A stretch of DNA of 64,000 nucleotides from Furcasterigmium furcatum (GCA_001599815.1 BCIA01000003.1:3534001-3598000), one strand, 5' to 3'. Positions 21,625-32,542 are shown, counted from the first letter of the stretch. Numbers and translations: made by a program. Notes: generated from the letters alone by a model not told the origin.

Positions 21625-23951
21625 ATGTCGCGTAACCAGCCGATGAGCATGGAGGCCATGCTAGACCAGGAGCGGCGAGACGTGCTTGCCCTCCTGGAAG
21701 GACATGGACCCGCCAGGCAGTACGACTCGGGCTCCCCCGACAACAACCGATCTACCTCGCCCTACACCACCCCGCGCTCTCCTGTCCGGAGCATGCTGGA
21801 CGTTGGCGACGACAATGCTAGCATCTCCAGCTCTACCGGCAGGAAGAGCGCGCCGCGCAATTCCCTCCCAATGCGGAGCATGCTTGACATCGACACTCCG
21901 CTGCCACCTGCGCAGCCACGGCGGAGCATGCTCGACATCGATGCTGCGTCTCCTGCCGCCCCAGCGCCCACAGCACCTAGCTCACCCGTCGAATCTCGGT
22001 CTTCCTTTCAAGCTGGCAGCCACCACCCGAGGTCCATGTCCGATTCGAATTCCATGCCCAGCTTTGGGCCACGGTCGGCTGGGGCCGATCGTCAGGATCC
22101 AACCGCCGGGTATCAATTCTCCGACATCCTCACCAATAACATTGGACAGGCGATGCCGAAACGGAACACCCAGGCCGCAAAGTTCCCCCATAGCGCCAGC
22201 GCCGGTATCATGGCCGACGTTATGCGCGGCAACGACCTCTCCAGCATCGTTCTGCCTGGCGATAGGGCCGCTCGCCACCAGTCAGGCTCCGGCCCATCAG
22301 GCCCTTCTGGCCGAAGGAGCGCCAGTAGAGGAACAGGCAGCAAGTCGAAATCACCGGGCGGAAGGGGCTGGCGGTCGCCCTCGCCCAATGTGTCGGGACA
22401 GTTCCAGCAGATCCCAGGCACGGCCGTACTCGACAACGGTCAGGTCGTGGACATCAGCAATGCGTACCGTAAGCTCTCGGACGCCAATATGGCCTTTGCC
22501 GGCGGACGCCTAGGACAGCTTGCTGCCAGCAAGCGCTCCAGTGCCACCGAGGGCCCTGGCAGCGGGCGTTTGGCGAAGGACTATTTCAGCCCCGATGGCG
22601 AGGACCTCGGCGACAGCAGCGAGGACGACGGCGCGAACGAGTGGTCGGACGACGAAGCCTCTAGAGGACGCAAGATGTCGCCGCGGCCGCATGATCGGAA
22701 GGACTCCATGGCTTCTGATTCCAGTGCCACGAAGCCGGACCGGAAGACACTGAGTTTGCTGGCTGCTGCTGAGGAAGAGCGTAAGTGCCTGAAATCTCTG
22801 CGTTTTATGTTCCATAGTAACCGCGATACTGACCCTCGACCAGGCATCGAAGTGTCATCGAAGCAACGGCAGCCTGGCTATCGATCCTTGTTTGATGAGC
22901 CTGAAATCACAGTCACAGGACCAGGCGGAGAGAAGTCCAAGCACCCCAAGTCTGGAGTGCATCCTAGCACGGCGTTTGACCAGAGCCCGAGCTCTGGGCC
23001 CGCATCAGTTTTCGACTCGGACGAGGAGCAGGACGTCACGGACATTAAGCGAGCACAGAAGCTGGCATTCTCGAGCACGCCCATCATCTCAACACCGGAG
23101 ACGCACCGGGCTATCCGCATCGTCTATCGTGGAGAATATGCTGAGCTGCGGGAAAAGGCTGAGGAGGAGGGTAGGAGGCAGCGCAAGTATCTTGTGGCCA
23201 CCGATCTAAGCGACGAGTCAGGTCATGCACTTGAATGGACTATCGGAACTGTCCTGCGAGACGGCGACACCCTGCTTGCGATCTACTGCGTGGACGAAGA
23301 GACAGGTATCTACGGGGACGACGTGATGGTACCCGATGAGACCAAGGCGCACCGCGAGCAAGCCGCAGCTCTCAATGCCGTCGCCACGGCCAGGGAGCCT
23401 CCATCAGCCGGAGCAGCGCCCTTGTTCCCTCACCTCTCTCGGGCTTCGGCACTCGGATTTGGGTCGTCTAGGAGCTCATCACCGGCGCCGACGAACCGAG
23501 ACCGGGATCGGGCGGAGGATGAGCGCACCCGCGCTGTCGAGGAGATCACGCAGCGGGTGGCCAAGCTGCTGCGCAAGACGAAGCTGCAGGTGCGGGTGAT
23601 TGTGGAGGTTCTCCATTGCAAGAACCCGAAGCACCTCATTACGGAGGTGATCGACCTGGTCAACCCGACGCTGGTCATCCTGGGCAGCCGCGGCCGCAGC
23701 GCGCTGAAGGGGTGAGTTGACTTCCCAATCCGAAGGAGGTGTGACTGAGTGTGGATCAACGCTAACATGGTCTCGATAGTGTCATCCTGGGCTCGTTCTC
23801 CAACTATCTCGTGACCAAGAGCTCTGTGCCGGTCATGGTGGCGCGGAAGAGGTTGCGCAAGCAGAGCAAGTACAAGAGAGGCCCGATGCGGCAGGTCAAT
23901 AACCTACAGAACCCGGCCACTCGGAGTCTTGTTAACGCGAAGATTGACTGA
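21625..23951 (+). CDS. Large disordered protein with C-terminal universal stress protein (UspA) domain
   Basis: Exons 21625-22780, 22844-23711 and 23780-23951, 731 residues. The first 480 residues are Ser/Pro/Arg/Gly-rich and probably disordered. They hold a short motif repeated with variation: AMLD near residue 11, then RSMLDV/RSMLDI at about 55, 84 and 100, and a weaker RSMSDS copy. The Usp domain runs from about 497 to 700: RKYLVATDLSDESGHALEWT, AIYCVDEE, an insertion of roughly 80 residues, the helix AVEEITQRVAKLLRK, VEVLHCKNPKHLITEVI, then the nucleotide-binding GSRGRSALKGVILGS and SVPVMVARK. The intact G-x2-G...G-S pattern suggests ATP binding. The last donor splits this pattern (AAGGG/GTGAGT), which supports the third exon. 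The first intron has no stop and a length divisible by three. Biological role not known to me; a stress or signalling function is inferred only from the domain. Confidence 0.87.
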
Positions 23952-25091
23952 ACGGGTTGGGTCGGATCTGAGTATGTGTGTGTGGATGGGGTGTCTAGCG
24001 GGAGGAGGAGGGAGGGAGCGGATTACGAGCGGACGGCGGCATGACATGATGTTTTTCAAGCGCGAACGTGGGATGGTGTTTACATGCGCTCGGATTAGCT
24101 CGACGGGGCTCCTCGGGCATAGCTGGTATCATAGGCTGAAGTTCTTAGTCGGAACACACATGGCTTCCATCGTTTATCTGGTCGGGTGTCATGTGGCTTG
24201 AATGTGTAAGTGGTTGCATATCGCGGCTTTCAGTTGGAGGTCGTGGTGGTTTGTTTTGGAGCAGGTCAGCCAATGGTGGGGTGGTGAGACACGGGATGGA
24301 GACGGTGATTGGCGCCGAGCCATCGGGATGCCGCTGAAACGGCGAGGGCCCCGCGTGTTGCCACTGAAAGCAGTAAACGTCCAGGGGATGCCCCGCGCCG
24401 GACCGCGTGGATTTGGCGTTGCCCCTCCTGAAAGGGTCCTGTAGCGTTACCGGTTTGGGGGGCATCGTCGAATCAGACAGACAGATCCCTCAGTTCGTGA
24501 TCCCGAAGTGGTTCCTGTGTTTGTTTACCTCCTTTATCATGCAAGCACTTTAACAACCGACATGAAAGAACCAGAAAGAAGCAAAACACCGATGATCCTT
24601 TGATCGCCGGAAAAGGGAAAGCTGGCGTGGGCCTCCGAAACAGGCCTCTTCCCTTGTTGCTTCTTGGGATTGCTGGACGGGCATTGGAGGCTGGTTGGGC
24701 TCGCGGGTTGATTGGGCGACACTTGTTTGACACTCGACCCTCGGGACCTCCCAACCTCTCGTTTTCCACGATCATCGTGACGGAGAGCAGAACTCTACTG
24801 CTACTGTCGCCATTCGAGTCGAGTCCATCGGAACAGTCCTGCGCAGTCCATCATTCCAGCCGGTGGCCTTGGTCCACTCACACTCACACTGACTGTCCGT
24901 CGTCCGACTTTCAGCTCCCATCACCACCACCACTCACTCGTCGTCCACCACCGCATCTTTTCTCCCCCTCCCCTCCCCCTCCATTCCCGTCCTATCTTCA
25001 TCTGCATCTTTCTGATCAGAGTTCCCTTCTTGATCCTTTCGACGTCATCTGCTGCCGCTCCTGAATTCAAGGCGCTGCTGACTCGAGGCTC
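23952..25091. other. Intergenic region with likely long leader
   Basis: 1.1 kb. The last 300 bases (about 24780-25091) are rich in C/T and CACT repeats, like a transcribed leader for the ORF at 25092 and the gene that follows. No further gene seen. Confidence 0.5.
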
Positions 25092-25643
25092 ATGTATCCC
25101 CTGATCACGGTCAACAACAACGTCTCACTGCTCACCGTCAATATCGCACCGAGCACTTTCATCGCCGCATTCACTCTCTTCGCCGTCTTCGCATTCCTCT
25201 ACCTGGCCATCACCCCCTGGAGCTTCACTGCCTGGGTGCCCGACCTTGCATACTACTTCAAGCGCAAGCCTTCAACGAGAACATCATCCGTGGTAGAATA
25301 CTCGCCCCAGGCCAGCCCGGGCACTTACAAGGCCCTACCGCCGCTCCCGGCCCACGAAACCCTCGCCACCACCCCATATCTCCTCCCCGCCAGCGCCCAT
25401 GATGAGCTCCTTCGATCCCCTAGACCATCTCGACGCCTCATTACAAGACTTCGAACCGACGACGCCGCCTCCACAACCGCCGCACCCGACGTTCGGCTAC
25501 CCGTCTCAACACTCTGGCTTCCGCTCCGACGACACGGAGAGCGACCTCGGGGATCCCGTCGACTCACCCGGTGGCTACAGTCCTCCGGCCTGGCGCCGTC
25601 TGGGAAACGGGAACCGCGACAGCGGCTTCTGGCGCAGGAGTGA
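25092..25643 (+). CDS. Small membrane-protein ORF overlapping the next gene out of frame
   Basis: Open for 183 codons. The first 105 codons (to about 25410) have strong C/G-ending bias (TTC, GCC, GTC, ATC, CTC, AAC, TAC, AAG), as in the confirmed genes here, and encode a plausible protein: an N-terminal segment, a hydrophobic helix (TFIAAFTLFAVFAFLYLAIT, about residues 22-41), WSFTAWVPDLAYYFKRK, then a Ser/Pro/Thr tail. After 25410 the codon use collapses while the +1 frame, starting at ATG 25399, becomes coding. No GT dinucleotide lies between 25295 and 25410, and the donors at 25290/25293 do not restore the frame with any nearby AG. It may be an independent cistron, an upstream ORF of the next gene, or the true 5' part of that gene separated by a base-call indel. 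The downstream half (25411-25643) may not be translated. Confidence 0.5.
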   Translation: MYPLITVNNNVSLLTVNIAPSTFIAAFTLFAVFAFLYLAITPWSFTAWVPDLAYYFKRKPSTRTSSVVEYSPQASPGTYKALPPLPAHETLATTPYLLPASAHDELLRSPRPSRRLITRLRTDDAASTTAAPDVRLPVSTLWLPLRRHGERPRGSRRLTRWLQSSGLAPSGKREPRQRLLAQE

Positions 25644-27149
25644 GGACCACCGCCTGCTCGGTCACTTCTCCCCCCACATCGCGAGGCAGGCGTCTCGCGA
25701 GTCGAGCCCCGAGCTGGACGGCCCCGAGCCCGAGGATGTGCTGCGCGCCGCCATGCGCACGAGGTTGCCGACGGGGAGCATGAGTCCCGATAAGAGGCGG
25801 TCGCCGAGCCCCGAGCCCAAGGAGGCCGATGCCACGGTCAAGTTAGAAGAGGTGCCCTGGAGGGGTAAGAGCGCCGATGAAAAGGAGGAGTCCGACAACT
25901 GTAAGTGGTTGAAGCCCCCAATGGGGGGTAGCGCATAGGCTAATGCTGTGTAGATATCCGATTCCAGCTGCGCGCGGATGTCCAGCAGCGGACTGAGCCG
26001 ATCGAGGCGGTCATCAACTTCATGAGGACGAAATATAGGGCGGCGACAAAGTCGTGGTCCTCCCTGATCCTGTCGCTTCTGGTTGCATTTCTCTCCATCT
26101 CGGCGCTGCGCAATATCTCACAGCCGGGCGCGATAAGACCGATGCCCGACCTAGTCAAGGTCGCGGGCATTGCGCGCTCGTTCGAGCCGCTCATCTACTT
26201 CTCGGAAAACGGCGCGTCGCAGGTGAGCGACCTCCAGGCGACGGGTGTGGCAGTGTGGGATCTCGGCGAGAGCGTGCGGTCGAGCAACATGACCTCCGCG
26301 CCGATCATCGTCAAGGAGCTCGACGAACTCAGCGACAGCCTCAAGACGCTCGCCATTGAACTTACCAGGTTCTTCGCCAACGTCGACGGCGACATTGACG
26401 GCATCCTCCTCGTCATGGAATGGGCGCATCGGGAACTGTCGCAGGTACACAACGTCCCGGCCCGGCCCCTGTCCCACGCCTTCGACAACGTCCACGAACT
26501 CCTCTCCCAAGTCGGCATTCTCGAGACCTCCAATGGCCAGCCCACGCGCCTCGGCGCCCTCTCCTCCTACATCCTCGGGCAATCGCAGCCCCAGCGCACC
26601 CGGTACGCCCTCCAGCGGACGTTCCACGAATTCCTGGCCGTCCTCGAGGAGGCCATCGAGAACGAGCTCCAGAACTCACTCGCCCTGTTCGCGCTCTTCG
26701 AGTCCATCGACCGCCAGTTCCTCAACCTCGCGCGCACCGTCGTCCGCGAGGCCAGCGTCCAGGACGAGCAGCACGCCGACTTCCTCTCGTCGCTGTGGAC
26801 GCGCATCCTCGGCCCCGACGCCGGCGAGGTCGCAAAGTACGAGCGCAACCGCCGCCTGCTCCAGGACGTGCGCGAGCGGACCGTCAGGAACAAGGGCGTC
26901 CTCGTCGAGCACAACGGGCGCCTGCTCAGCCTCAAGGCGAACCTGGAGAACGTACGCAGGAAACTCGTCAGCCCGCTCGTCAGGAGCGCCAACTCGAGCA
27001 CGCAGACGCTCGAGGAGCAGGTCGACGGCTTGAGGGGGGTGCATCGGTACCTGGATGGGGTGAGGAGCAAGCAGAAGGGCAGGATGATGGAGCTGTTATA
27101 TGGTGGCGGGTCCCAGAGGAGGGAGATTGAGCAGCGGGAGGCCTTGTGA
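25399..27149 (+). CDS. Conserved fungal membrane protein with long coiled-coil region, function unknown
   Basis: Exons 25399-25900 and 25954-27149 (GTAAGT...TGTAG intron), 565 residues from the first of two adjacent Mets. Residues 1-165 are Pro/Ser/Asp-rich and look disordered (PTTPPPQPPHPTFGYPS, YSPPAWRRLGNGNRDSGFW). Exon 2 opens with YIRFQLRADVQQRTEPIEA. One hydrophobic segment, SWSSLILSLLVAFLSISAL, lies near residues 201-219. About 330 residues of helical, heptad-like sequence follow, rich in Leu, Glu, Arg and Gln (for example ESIDRQFLNLARTVVREAS). I do not recognise a catalytic domain. The topology suggests a single-pass membrane protein with a large coiled-coil part. The real start may be earlier if the ORF at 25092 belongs to this gene; in that case the protein would have two membrane helices. 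Confidence 0.82.
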
Positions 27150-27856
27150 TTTCTGATTTAGGCTGACGTCTCTGACCTTTTCACCGGATGGCGTTTATAG
27201 AGACCAGGTCGGTCACGGATGGTTGGTTCATGGCGTTTTGTCTTGTCCGAAGATTGGAAATGGAAAGATGGATGGAATAGGGGCATGTCATGACTTTCAA
27301 GTCGGTGTAAGGAAGCGAGGCAGATGGTGCATCGATGGCGCTGCGGCATGTTTTACCTTGGTAGTATTAGTCTAGCAATCCCTAAGCTGATAACTCTTTT
27401 GAAGTTTGAGCTATAGTTCTTCACTGATGGCCAACTTGAGATGCCCCTGAAATCAGGGGCTGGTGGATAACTGCATGTTCGGTCACAGCGAATGAGGCCT
27501 CCGTACAGTGGTCGTAAAATGCATCAATCAGCACATTACTCATACACTCAGTGCCCAGCTCCGGGCAAATGACGAAGCGACCAATGTGAGGCCAAACAGG
27601 CTCCAGTCGGAAAAGCTCTGATACACTTACACGCAACAACACACACAGTCCTTCTGCGCCAGCGGCCTCAGTCAGAGTCACACATTTCCTTGCTTCTCGT
27701 CGAATGACCCAGCCACACTCACAGCATCCCCATGGCATCCTATAAAGCCCATCCCGGCATCTCAAAATCTCTTCCTTCGACCTGAACACAAATCACAAAC
27801 CTCGATGGCTACACACAAAAAACACACCACACACTCATCTCGACGAAGGAACCATC
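27150..27856. other. Intergenic region upstream of the F-box gene
   Basis: 0.7 kb with AT-richer 3' UTR-like sequence first, then a CACA-rich leader (27790-27850) directly before the F-box ATG. No other gene seen. Confidence 0.55.
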
Positions 27857-29764
27857 ATGTCTCTGGCACAGCTGCCCGATGACATCCTCCTCGAGGTCGT
27901 CTCGCACCTCGATACGGCGCGGGACATGGCGCGCCTGTCCGCGAGCTGCAGGCGTCTCCACGCCCTGGTGCAGCACGGCGGGTGGCGCGGGTTCGTGCGC
28001 TCGCACTTCTCGGCGCTGGCGGTGGGCGAGGCGGATGTCTTTGGCGGGCGGTGGGATCATCTCGCCGACGCGCTGACCGGGCAGTCGCGCGCGTGGGAGA
28101 GGAAGGCGTTCCAGGCCGTGGCGTTCACGGACGCGAAGGGCGGCGTGGGGAACTTCTTCAGGGGGTACCCGGACAACGCGCACCCGTTCTCGCCGGTGCT
28201 GGATGCGGGCGTCGTGCTGGGCGGGGGCCATGAGCTTGTTGTCTGGGGCGCCGGAGAAGATATCGTGGGGAGGTTCCGGCCGGTGGGAGGGAGCGGTTCG
28301 GGGGTTGGTGACGCGTGGTTCCGGATGGAGGGGAAGAGGAACGGGTATGAGCCTGTTGTGGAGGATATTACGGCCATCAAGTTGGCGACGCCCGGGGGAA
28401 AGCTGGGGATGTTTGTTGGCAGAGCTTCGGGAGATTTGAAGCTGGTCTCGGCTGAGCCTGGGACAGCCGGACAAACGGTCAGCAGCTTCGACTTGCCGCT
28501 ACCTCCTGTTGGAGCGAAGGCTGCTTCGTGGAGCTCGGTGGGCTACGTCGATGTGCTCAAGGGGCAGGAGGCCATAGTTGCCGGGAACCGCTCGACGTTA
28601 TGCGTCTTTCCCCTTGGTTCTGAGGGAACTGCCCCAGCTCAGGCCCTGGACTCACGGTCTTTTGCCGGCCCTGACGGCAACCCGCGGTTCATCCACGATG
28701 CGAAGGCTCTGTCGGGGGACACCCTCGCATGTGCTCTTGGGACAGACGAGAAGCCTTTGCGGCTGTTCTCCCTGACACCTACCGGTTTGGTGCCGAAGAC
28801 GATTTCCAAGGAGTCGAGGCTAATGAGTGCCATGGAGGGCGGCAAGCAAACCACCATCCGCGCCCTTGAAAGCGTGAGCTCAGGTCTCGCATCGTTCCGC
28901 AGCGGCAACAACCTCCTCACAGCCTGGGACGACGGCACTATTCGTCTCTTCGACCCGCGCACCCCGTCAGCTCACGATGTCGTCTTCCGCGACACCGTCG
29001 ACCCATACGAGAAGCACTCATCCCTCCTCTCCTGGGGCGCCCACCACTTCGTCGCCGGCAGCAACGACTACCCCCGCCTCAAGACGTTCGATTACCGCTG
29101 GCCGGTAGATATGGTGACGAACTACCACTACACCGACGCCGTCTCCTGCTCCGGCTCGCTCCCTTTTCCGCCTCCCCCGAACGGACACTTCGACGAGGAC
29201 GTCCCCGAGGAGTTCGCCCGGCCATCTTACTGCCACCACGCCTCCGGCAGGCGCTGCACCTTCCACTCCGCCTCACGAACGACTCACTACCGCCCCAACT
29301 CGTGCCTCATCCTCGAGCCCAGCCCGGCAAACAACCGCCAGCGGCCGGCACGCATCCACTCCCTCGCGAAATCCTCCGACGCGGCGGGATCTTTCTACGT
29401 CGGCCTCCCCAGCGCCATCGCAGAGATGCAGACAACAGCCGACGGCGGCAGCTTCAACGACCACAAACACCCGCCCAAGGCTGTGAGAGCGGCCGCCAGC
29501 AAGCGCGGCTGGCGCGCTGATGGGGCGGACTACTGCCTCATCGAGACGGGGCACGGGCGCGTCGATCTCGAAGGCGGGTATCCCGGGCTGGGGCTCAGCA
29601 CGTTCTCGCCGCGGCTGGTGCGGAAGGTGTGGTACGGGGTGCTGGTGTGGACGGACCCGGAGGTTGCGGAGGTGATCGAGGCGAGGGGGAGGTGGCATCG
29701 CTGGAGCAAGCGATTCTGGGACTTTCAGCACTTTGGGATGACGGTGCCGGGTCATCTGAGGTGA
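27857..29764 (+). CDS. F-box protein with WD-like repeats
   Basis: Single exon, 635 residues, start in an ACCATC-ATG-TC context. An F-box spans about residues 3-48 (LAQLPDDILLEVVSHLDTA, then RLSASCRRLHALV), the Skp1-binding element of SCF ubiquitin ligases. The rest resembles a degenerate beta-propeller: VVLGGGHELVVWGAGEDIVG, SGNNLLTAWDDGTIRLFDPR and WGAHHFVAGSNDYPRLKTFD read as WD-type blades. It is therefore probably a substrate adaptor of an SCF complex; the substrate is unknown. Codon bias is strong throughout and no frame break is visible. It lies directly upstream of a P450 on the same strand with no sign of a functional link. Confidence 0.88.
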   Translation: MSLAQLPDDILLEVVSHLDTARDMARLSASCRRLHALVQHGGWRGFVRSHFSALAVGEADVFGGRWDHLADALTGQSRAWERKAFQAVAFTDAKGGVGNFFRGYPDNAHPFSPVLDAGVVLGGGHELVVWGAGEDIVGRFRPVGGSGSGVGDAWFRMEGKRNGYEPVVEDITAIKLATPGGKLGMFVGRASGDLKLVSAEPGTAGQTVSSFDLPLPPVGAKAASWSSVGYVDVLKGQEAIVAGNRSTLCVFPLGSEGTAPAQALDSRSFAGPDGNPRFIHDAKALSGDTLACALGTDEKPLRLFSLTPTGLVPKTISKESRLMSAMEGGKQTTIRALESVSSGLASFRSGNNLLTAWDDGTIRLFDPRTPSAHDVVFRDTVDPYEKHSSLLSWGAHHFVAGSNDYPRLKTFDYRWPVDMVTNYHYTDAVSCSGSLPFPPPPNGHFDEDVPEEFARPSYCHHASGRRCTFHSASRTTHYRPNSCLILEPSPANNRQRPARIHSLAKSSDAAGSFYVGLPSAIAEMQTTADGGSFNDHKHPPKAVRAAASKRGWRADGADYCLIETGHGRVDLEGGYPGLGLSTFSPRLVRKVWYGVLVWTDPEVAEVIEARGRWHRWSKRFWDFQHFGMTVPGHLR

Positions 29765-30338
29765 ATATGGGGAACGCCTAGGTAGAGGTGGAGGAGGATC
29801 ATAGACGGAGCTGGCATGTCAGGGCATCATCATCATCCATGGATCATCGGAGTTTGGGCAGGAGGGTTCGGTCTCATATTCATCGGGCGGCGTTTGGTAT
29901 ATTCTTAGACAGAGATGGGCATGGAATATCAGTGGCCTGCATAGTAAATGCAGGGATTTGATTTCATTTCTCTCCATTTACCAGTTGTGATGTCTGAGAT
30001 GCAGTTCCGCAAGCGTCAAAGCACTTCAGGATCCGTTGAGGCTGATAAGGCGCTGTCAACGGTCGTTAGTTCGCTGGGCAAAAGGAGGGGGAGGACAAGA
30101 AATGTCCCCGCACTCAACTCCAAGCCGAATTGACTTTCCCCTTATCAACCTCCAAACTCGGGGTAGTCCCACGCCCTTCAACAACAAGAACGACCTTGCC
30201 AAGTTACTCATAATCTTGATCATTTCCTATCCCGTCACAGCATGGGTATCTCTGAGCATGAAATCTTCCCTACCAACTATTCTCATCAGTAATCCCCCAA
30301 AGTGGCAGAATCGCATCTAGTCGCACCGCACTGTCACC
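29765..30338. other. Intergenic region upstream of the P450
   Basis: 0.57 kb, AT-richer than its neighbours; 3' UTR of the F-box gene and promoter/leader of the P450. No gene seen. Confidence 0.6.
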
Positions 30339-32063
30339 ATGGGCTCGACAATCCCATCCGTGATAGGGGGTCTGGCGCTCTTCTTGATCTACAACTACGT
30401 CGTTCTGCCCGCCATCATCTCTCCTCTTTCCAAAGTCCCGGCCGCCCACTGGACATGTCACTTCAGCCCTCTCTGGATACTCATCACCCGTCAGCGGAGG
30501 GGAGAGAACAAGACGTTGTATGAAGCCCACCACAGACACGGCCCCGTGGTCCGTATCGGACCGAGAGATGTCAGTGTCGATGGCGTGGAGGGGCTGAGGG
30601 TCGTGTATCAAGGCGGTTTCGAGAAACATTCCTGGTATAGCGTGTTCAGCAACTATGGGTGAGTCCGTCACAGCTGACGAACACTATAATCAATAGCATT
30701 GGATACACAGAGACGCTGCTAACACCCCCCAGCGTACCAAACATGTTCTCAACTCTCCCCTCTAAGCTTCACTCCCACCGCAAACGCGCCGTCTCCAACG
30801 TCTACTCAAAGTCCTTCATCCAGTCGTCCGCCGCAGCACGCGCCCAAACCGCCCATATCCTCCATGCCCGCCTGCTCCCAGTGCTCCAAGCCTCATCCCC
30901 CGCCTCAGACACAGCGTGTGCCCCCTACGGCATCGACGTCTTCCCCCTCTTCCTCGCCTCCGCCATGGACCTCATCTCCGCCTACGTCTTCGGCCTCGCA
31001 GGCGGCACAGACTTTCTCCGCCAAAAGGCCTACCGCGACCACTGGCTCGAGCTCTACCTCGCCCGCGCCGGCCACGGCTTCTGGCCCCAGGAACTCCCCG
31101 TCCTGACCAGCTTCAGCAGGCGCGTCCTCCGCTTCTCGCCCTACCCGCGCTGGGTCGATGACGCCAACGCTGAGCTGAGAGCCTGGAACCGCCAGCTCTG
31201 CGACGCGGCCAAAGCCAGGGCCCGAGAAGCTTCCTCCACTGGAGAAACAGCAGTGGCAGACGAGGCCGTCGTCCTCGACGCCCTGAACGCCTCCATAGAT
31301 CGGCAAGAACGCACGTACGGCAAGGCCAGCGTCCTCTACTCCACGAGCATTCGGCAGCGCGACACCGCCGTCGCATCCGAGGTCATGGACCACCTCCTCG
31401 CGGGGCAGGAGACGGCAGGTATCGCCCTGACGTACGCGACGTGGCATCTCTCCCGCCAGCCGGAGATACAGGACGCACTTCGCAGCGAGCTCCTCGCCCT
31501 ATCGCCGGGCGTCAAAATCGGGACGGAGGAAGTCCCGGACCCCAAGGTCCTGGATGCGCTACCCCTGCTGCACGCCGTGGTGATGGAGACGCTGCGGCTG
31601 CACGCGCCGATCCCGGGCCCGGAGCCGCGGAGGACGCCGAAGGAGGGGTGCCGCATGGCCGGGTTCGAGATCCCGGGGGATGTGCGCATCGCGGCCCTGG
31701 GATATACGCTGCACCGTGACGAGGAGGTGTTTCCGGAGCCGGAGGAGTGGGTGCCCGCGCGGTGGATGGAGGGGAAGGAGAACGCGGAGCAGAAGAGGGA
31801 GATGCTGAGGCGGTTCTGGGCGTTTGGCAGCGGCGGACGGATGTGCATTGGATCGAATTTCGCGATGAATGGTGAGTTGATACTGTTGCTCCCGTCTCCG
31901 AGCAACATGCTGACGAGGTACAGAGATGAAATATATCCTCGCGGCGATATATACCAACTTCAAGACCTTTGTTGTCGAGGACAGCGGCATCGAGCAGGAG
32001 GATGCGTATACGGCGAGGCCGTCGGGAGAGTCGCTGTTTCTTCGATTCGAGCCTGTTCAGTAA
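30339..32063 (+). CDS. Cytochrome P450 monooxygenase, microsomal
   Basis: Exons 30339-30658, 30733-31871 and 31924-32063, 532 residues. An N-terminal signal-anchor (IGGLALFLIYNYVVLPAIIS) indicates ER membrane attachment. Diagnostic motifs are in order: I-helix oxygen-binding AGQETAG, K-helix ETLR (about residue 392), the PEPEEWVPARW region, and the heme loop FGSGGRMCIG with the proximal Cys near residue 478. The last exon supplies the closing helix and strands, EMKYILAAIYTNFKTF to SLFLRFEPVQ. The first splice joins NYG to VPNMFSTL, a normal P450 C-helix region. Substrate and CYP family cannot be assigned from motifs alone. No polyketide synthase, NRPS, terpene cyclase or transporter is adjacent, so it looks like an isolated P450, perhaps for catabolism or detoxification. 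Confidence 0.94.
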
Positions 32064-32542
32064 ACTTCGATTCTCATTTGATAGCCTCATCACTCAAGCA
32101 TTCATCACGCACGCTGAAAGGGACTGTCATGGTAAAAGCAGAAAAAGCATCCATGGATATCATGAGAGGGTTGCCGAAAAGGTTCAAATCGCAGTTTACC
32201 ACACGTTGAATCGTTCATCATGGCCCCGCCTCTCTCTCTCTCTCTCTCGCCAATGTCCTGCCGTCGGGGGATCTCTGCCCCAGCCGAGGCTCAATAGAAA
32301 AGTGTGTCGCCCATCCAAGGCGTCAGTGTGCCCTTTTCTCGTAAACACGTTGCCTCCCTGGCCTGCCCCATCTACTATAGCTTTCCCTTTCTTACCGACC
32401 GGATGGGGGAAGGATGTGCATCGCCCTTCTGTATGGATCGCGCGCGCCGCAGTGCTGCGAAACAAAAATATGTCCATGCGCGGCATGGCCGGCGTGTCGG
32501 CGCATGCCTTCGCGCTCTTTCCGTCGCCGTCAAAATAACCGT
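32064..32542. other. Convergent 3' region of P450 and TVP18
   Basis: 0.48 kb holding both 3' UTRs and a CT microsatellite. No gene seen. Confidence 0.6.
32231..32248. repeat. (TC)9 microsatellite
   Basis: Nine uninterrupted TC units between the P450 and TVP18 3' ends. Confidence 0.9.
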
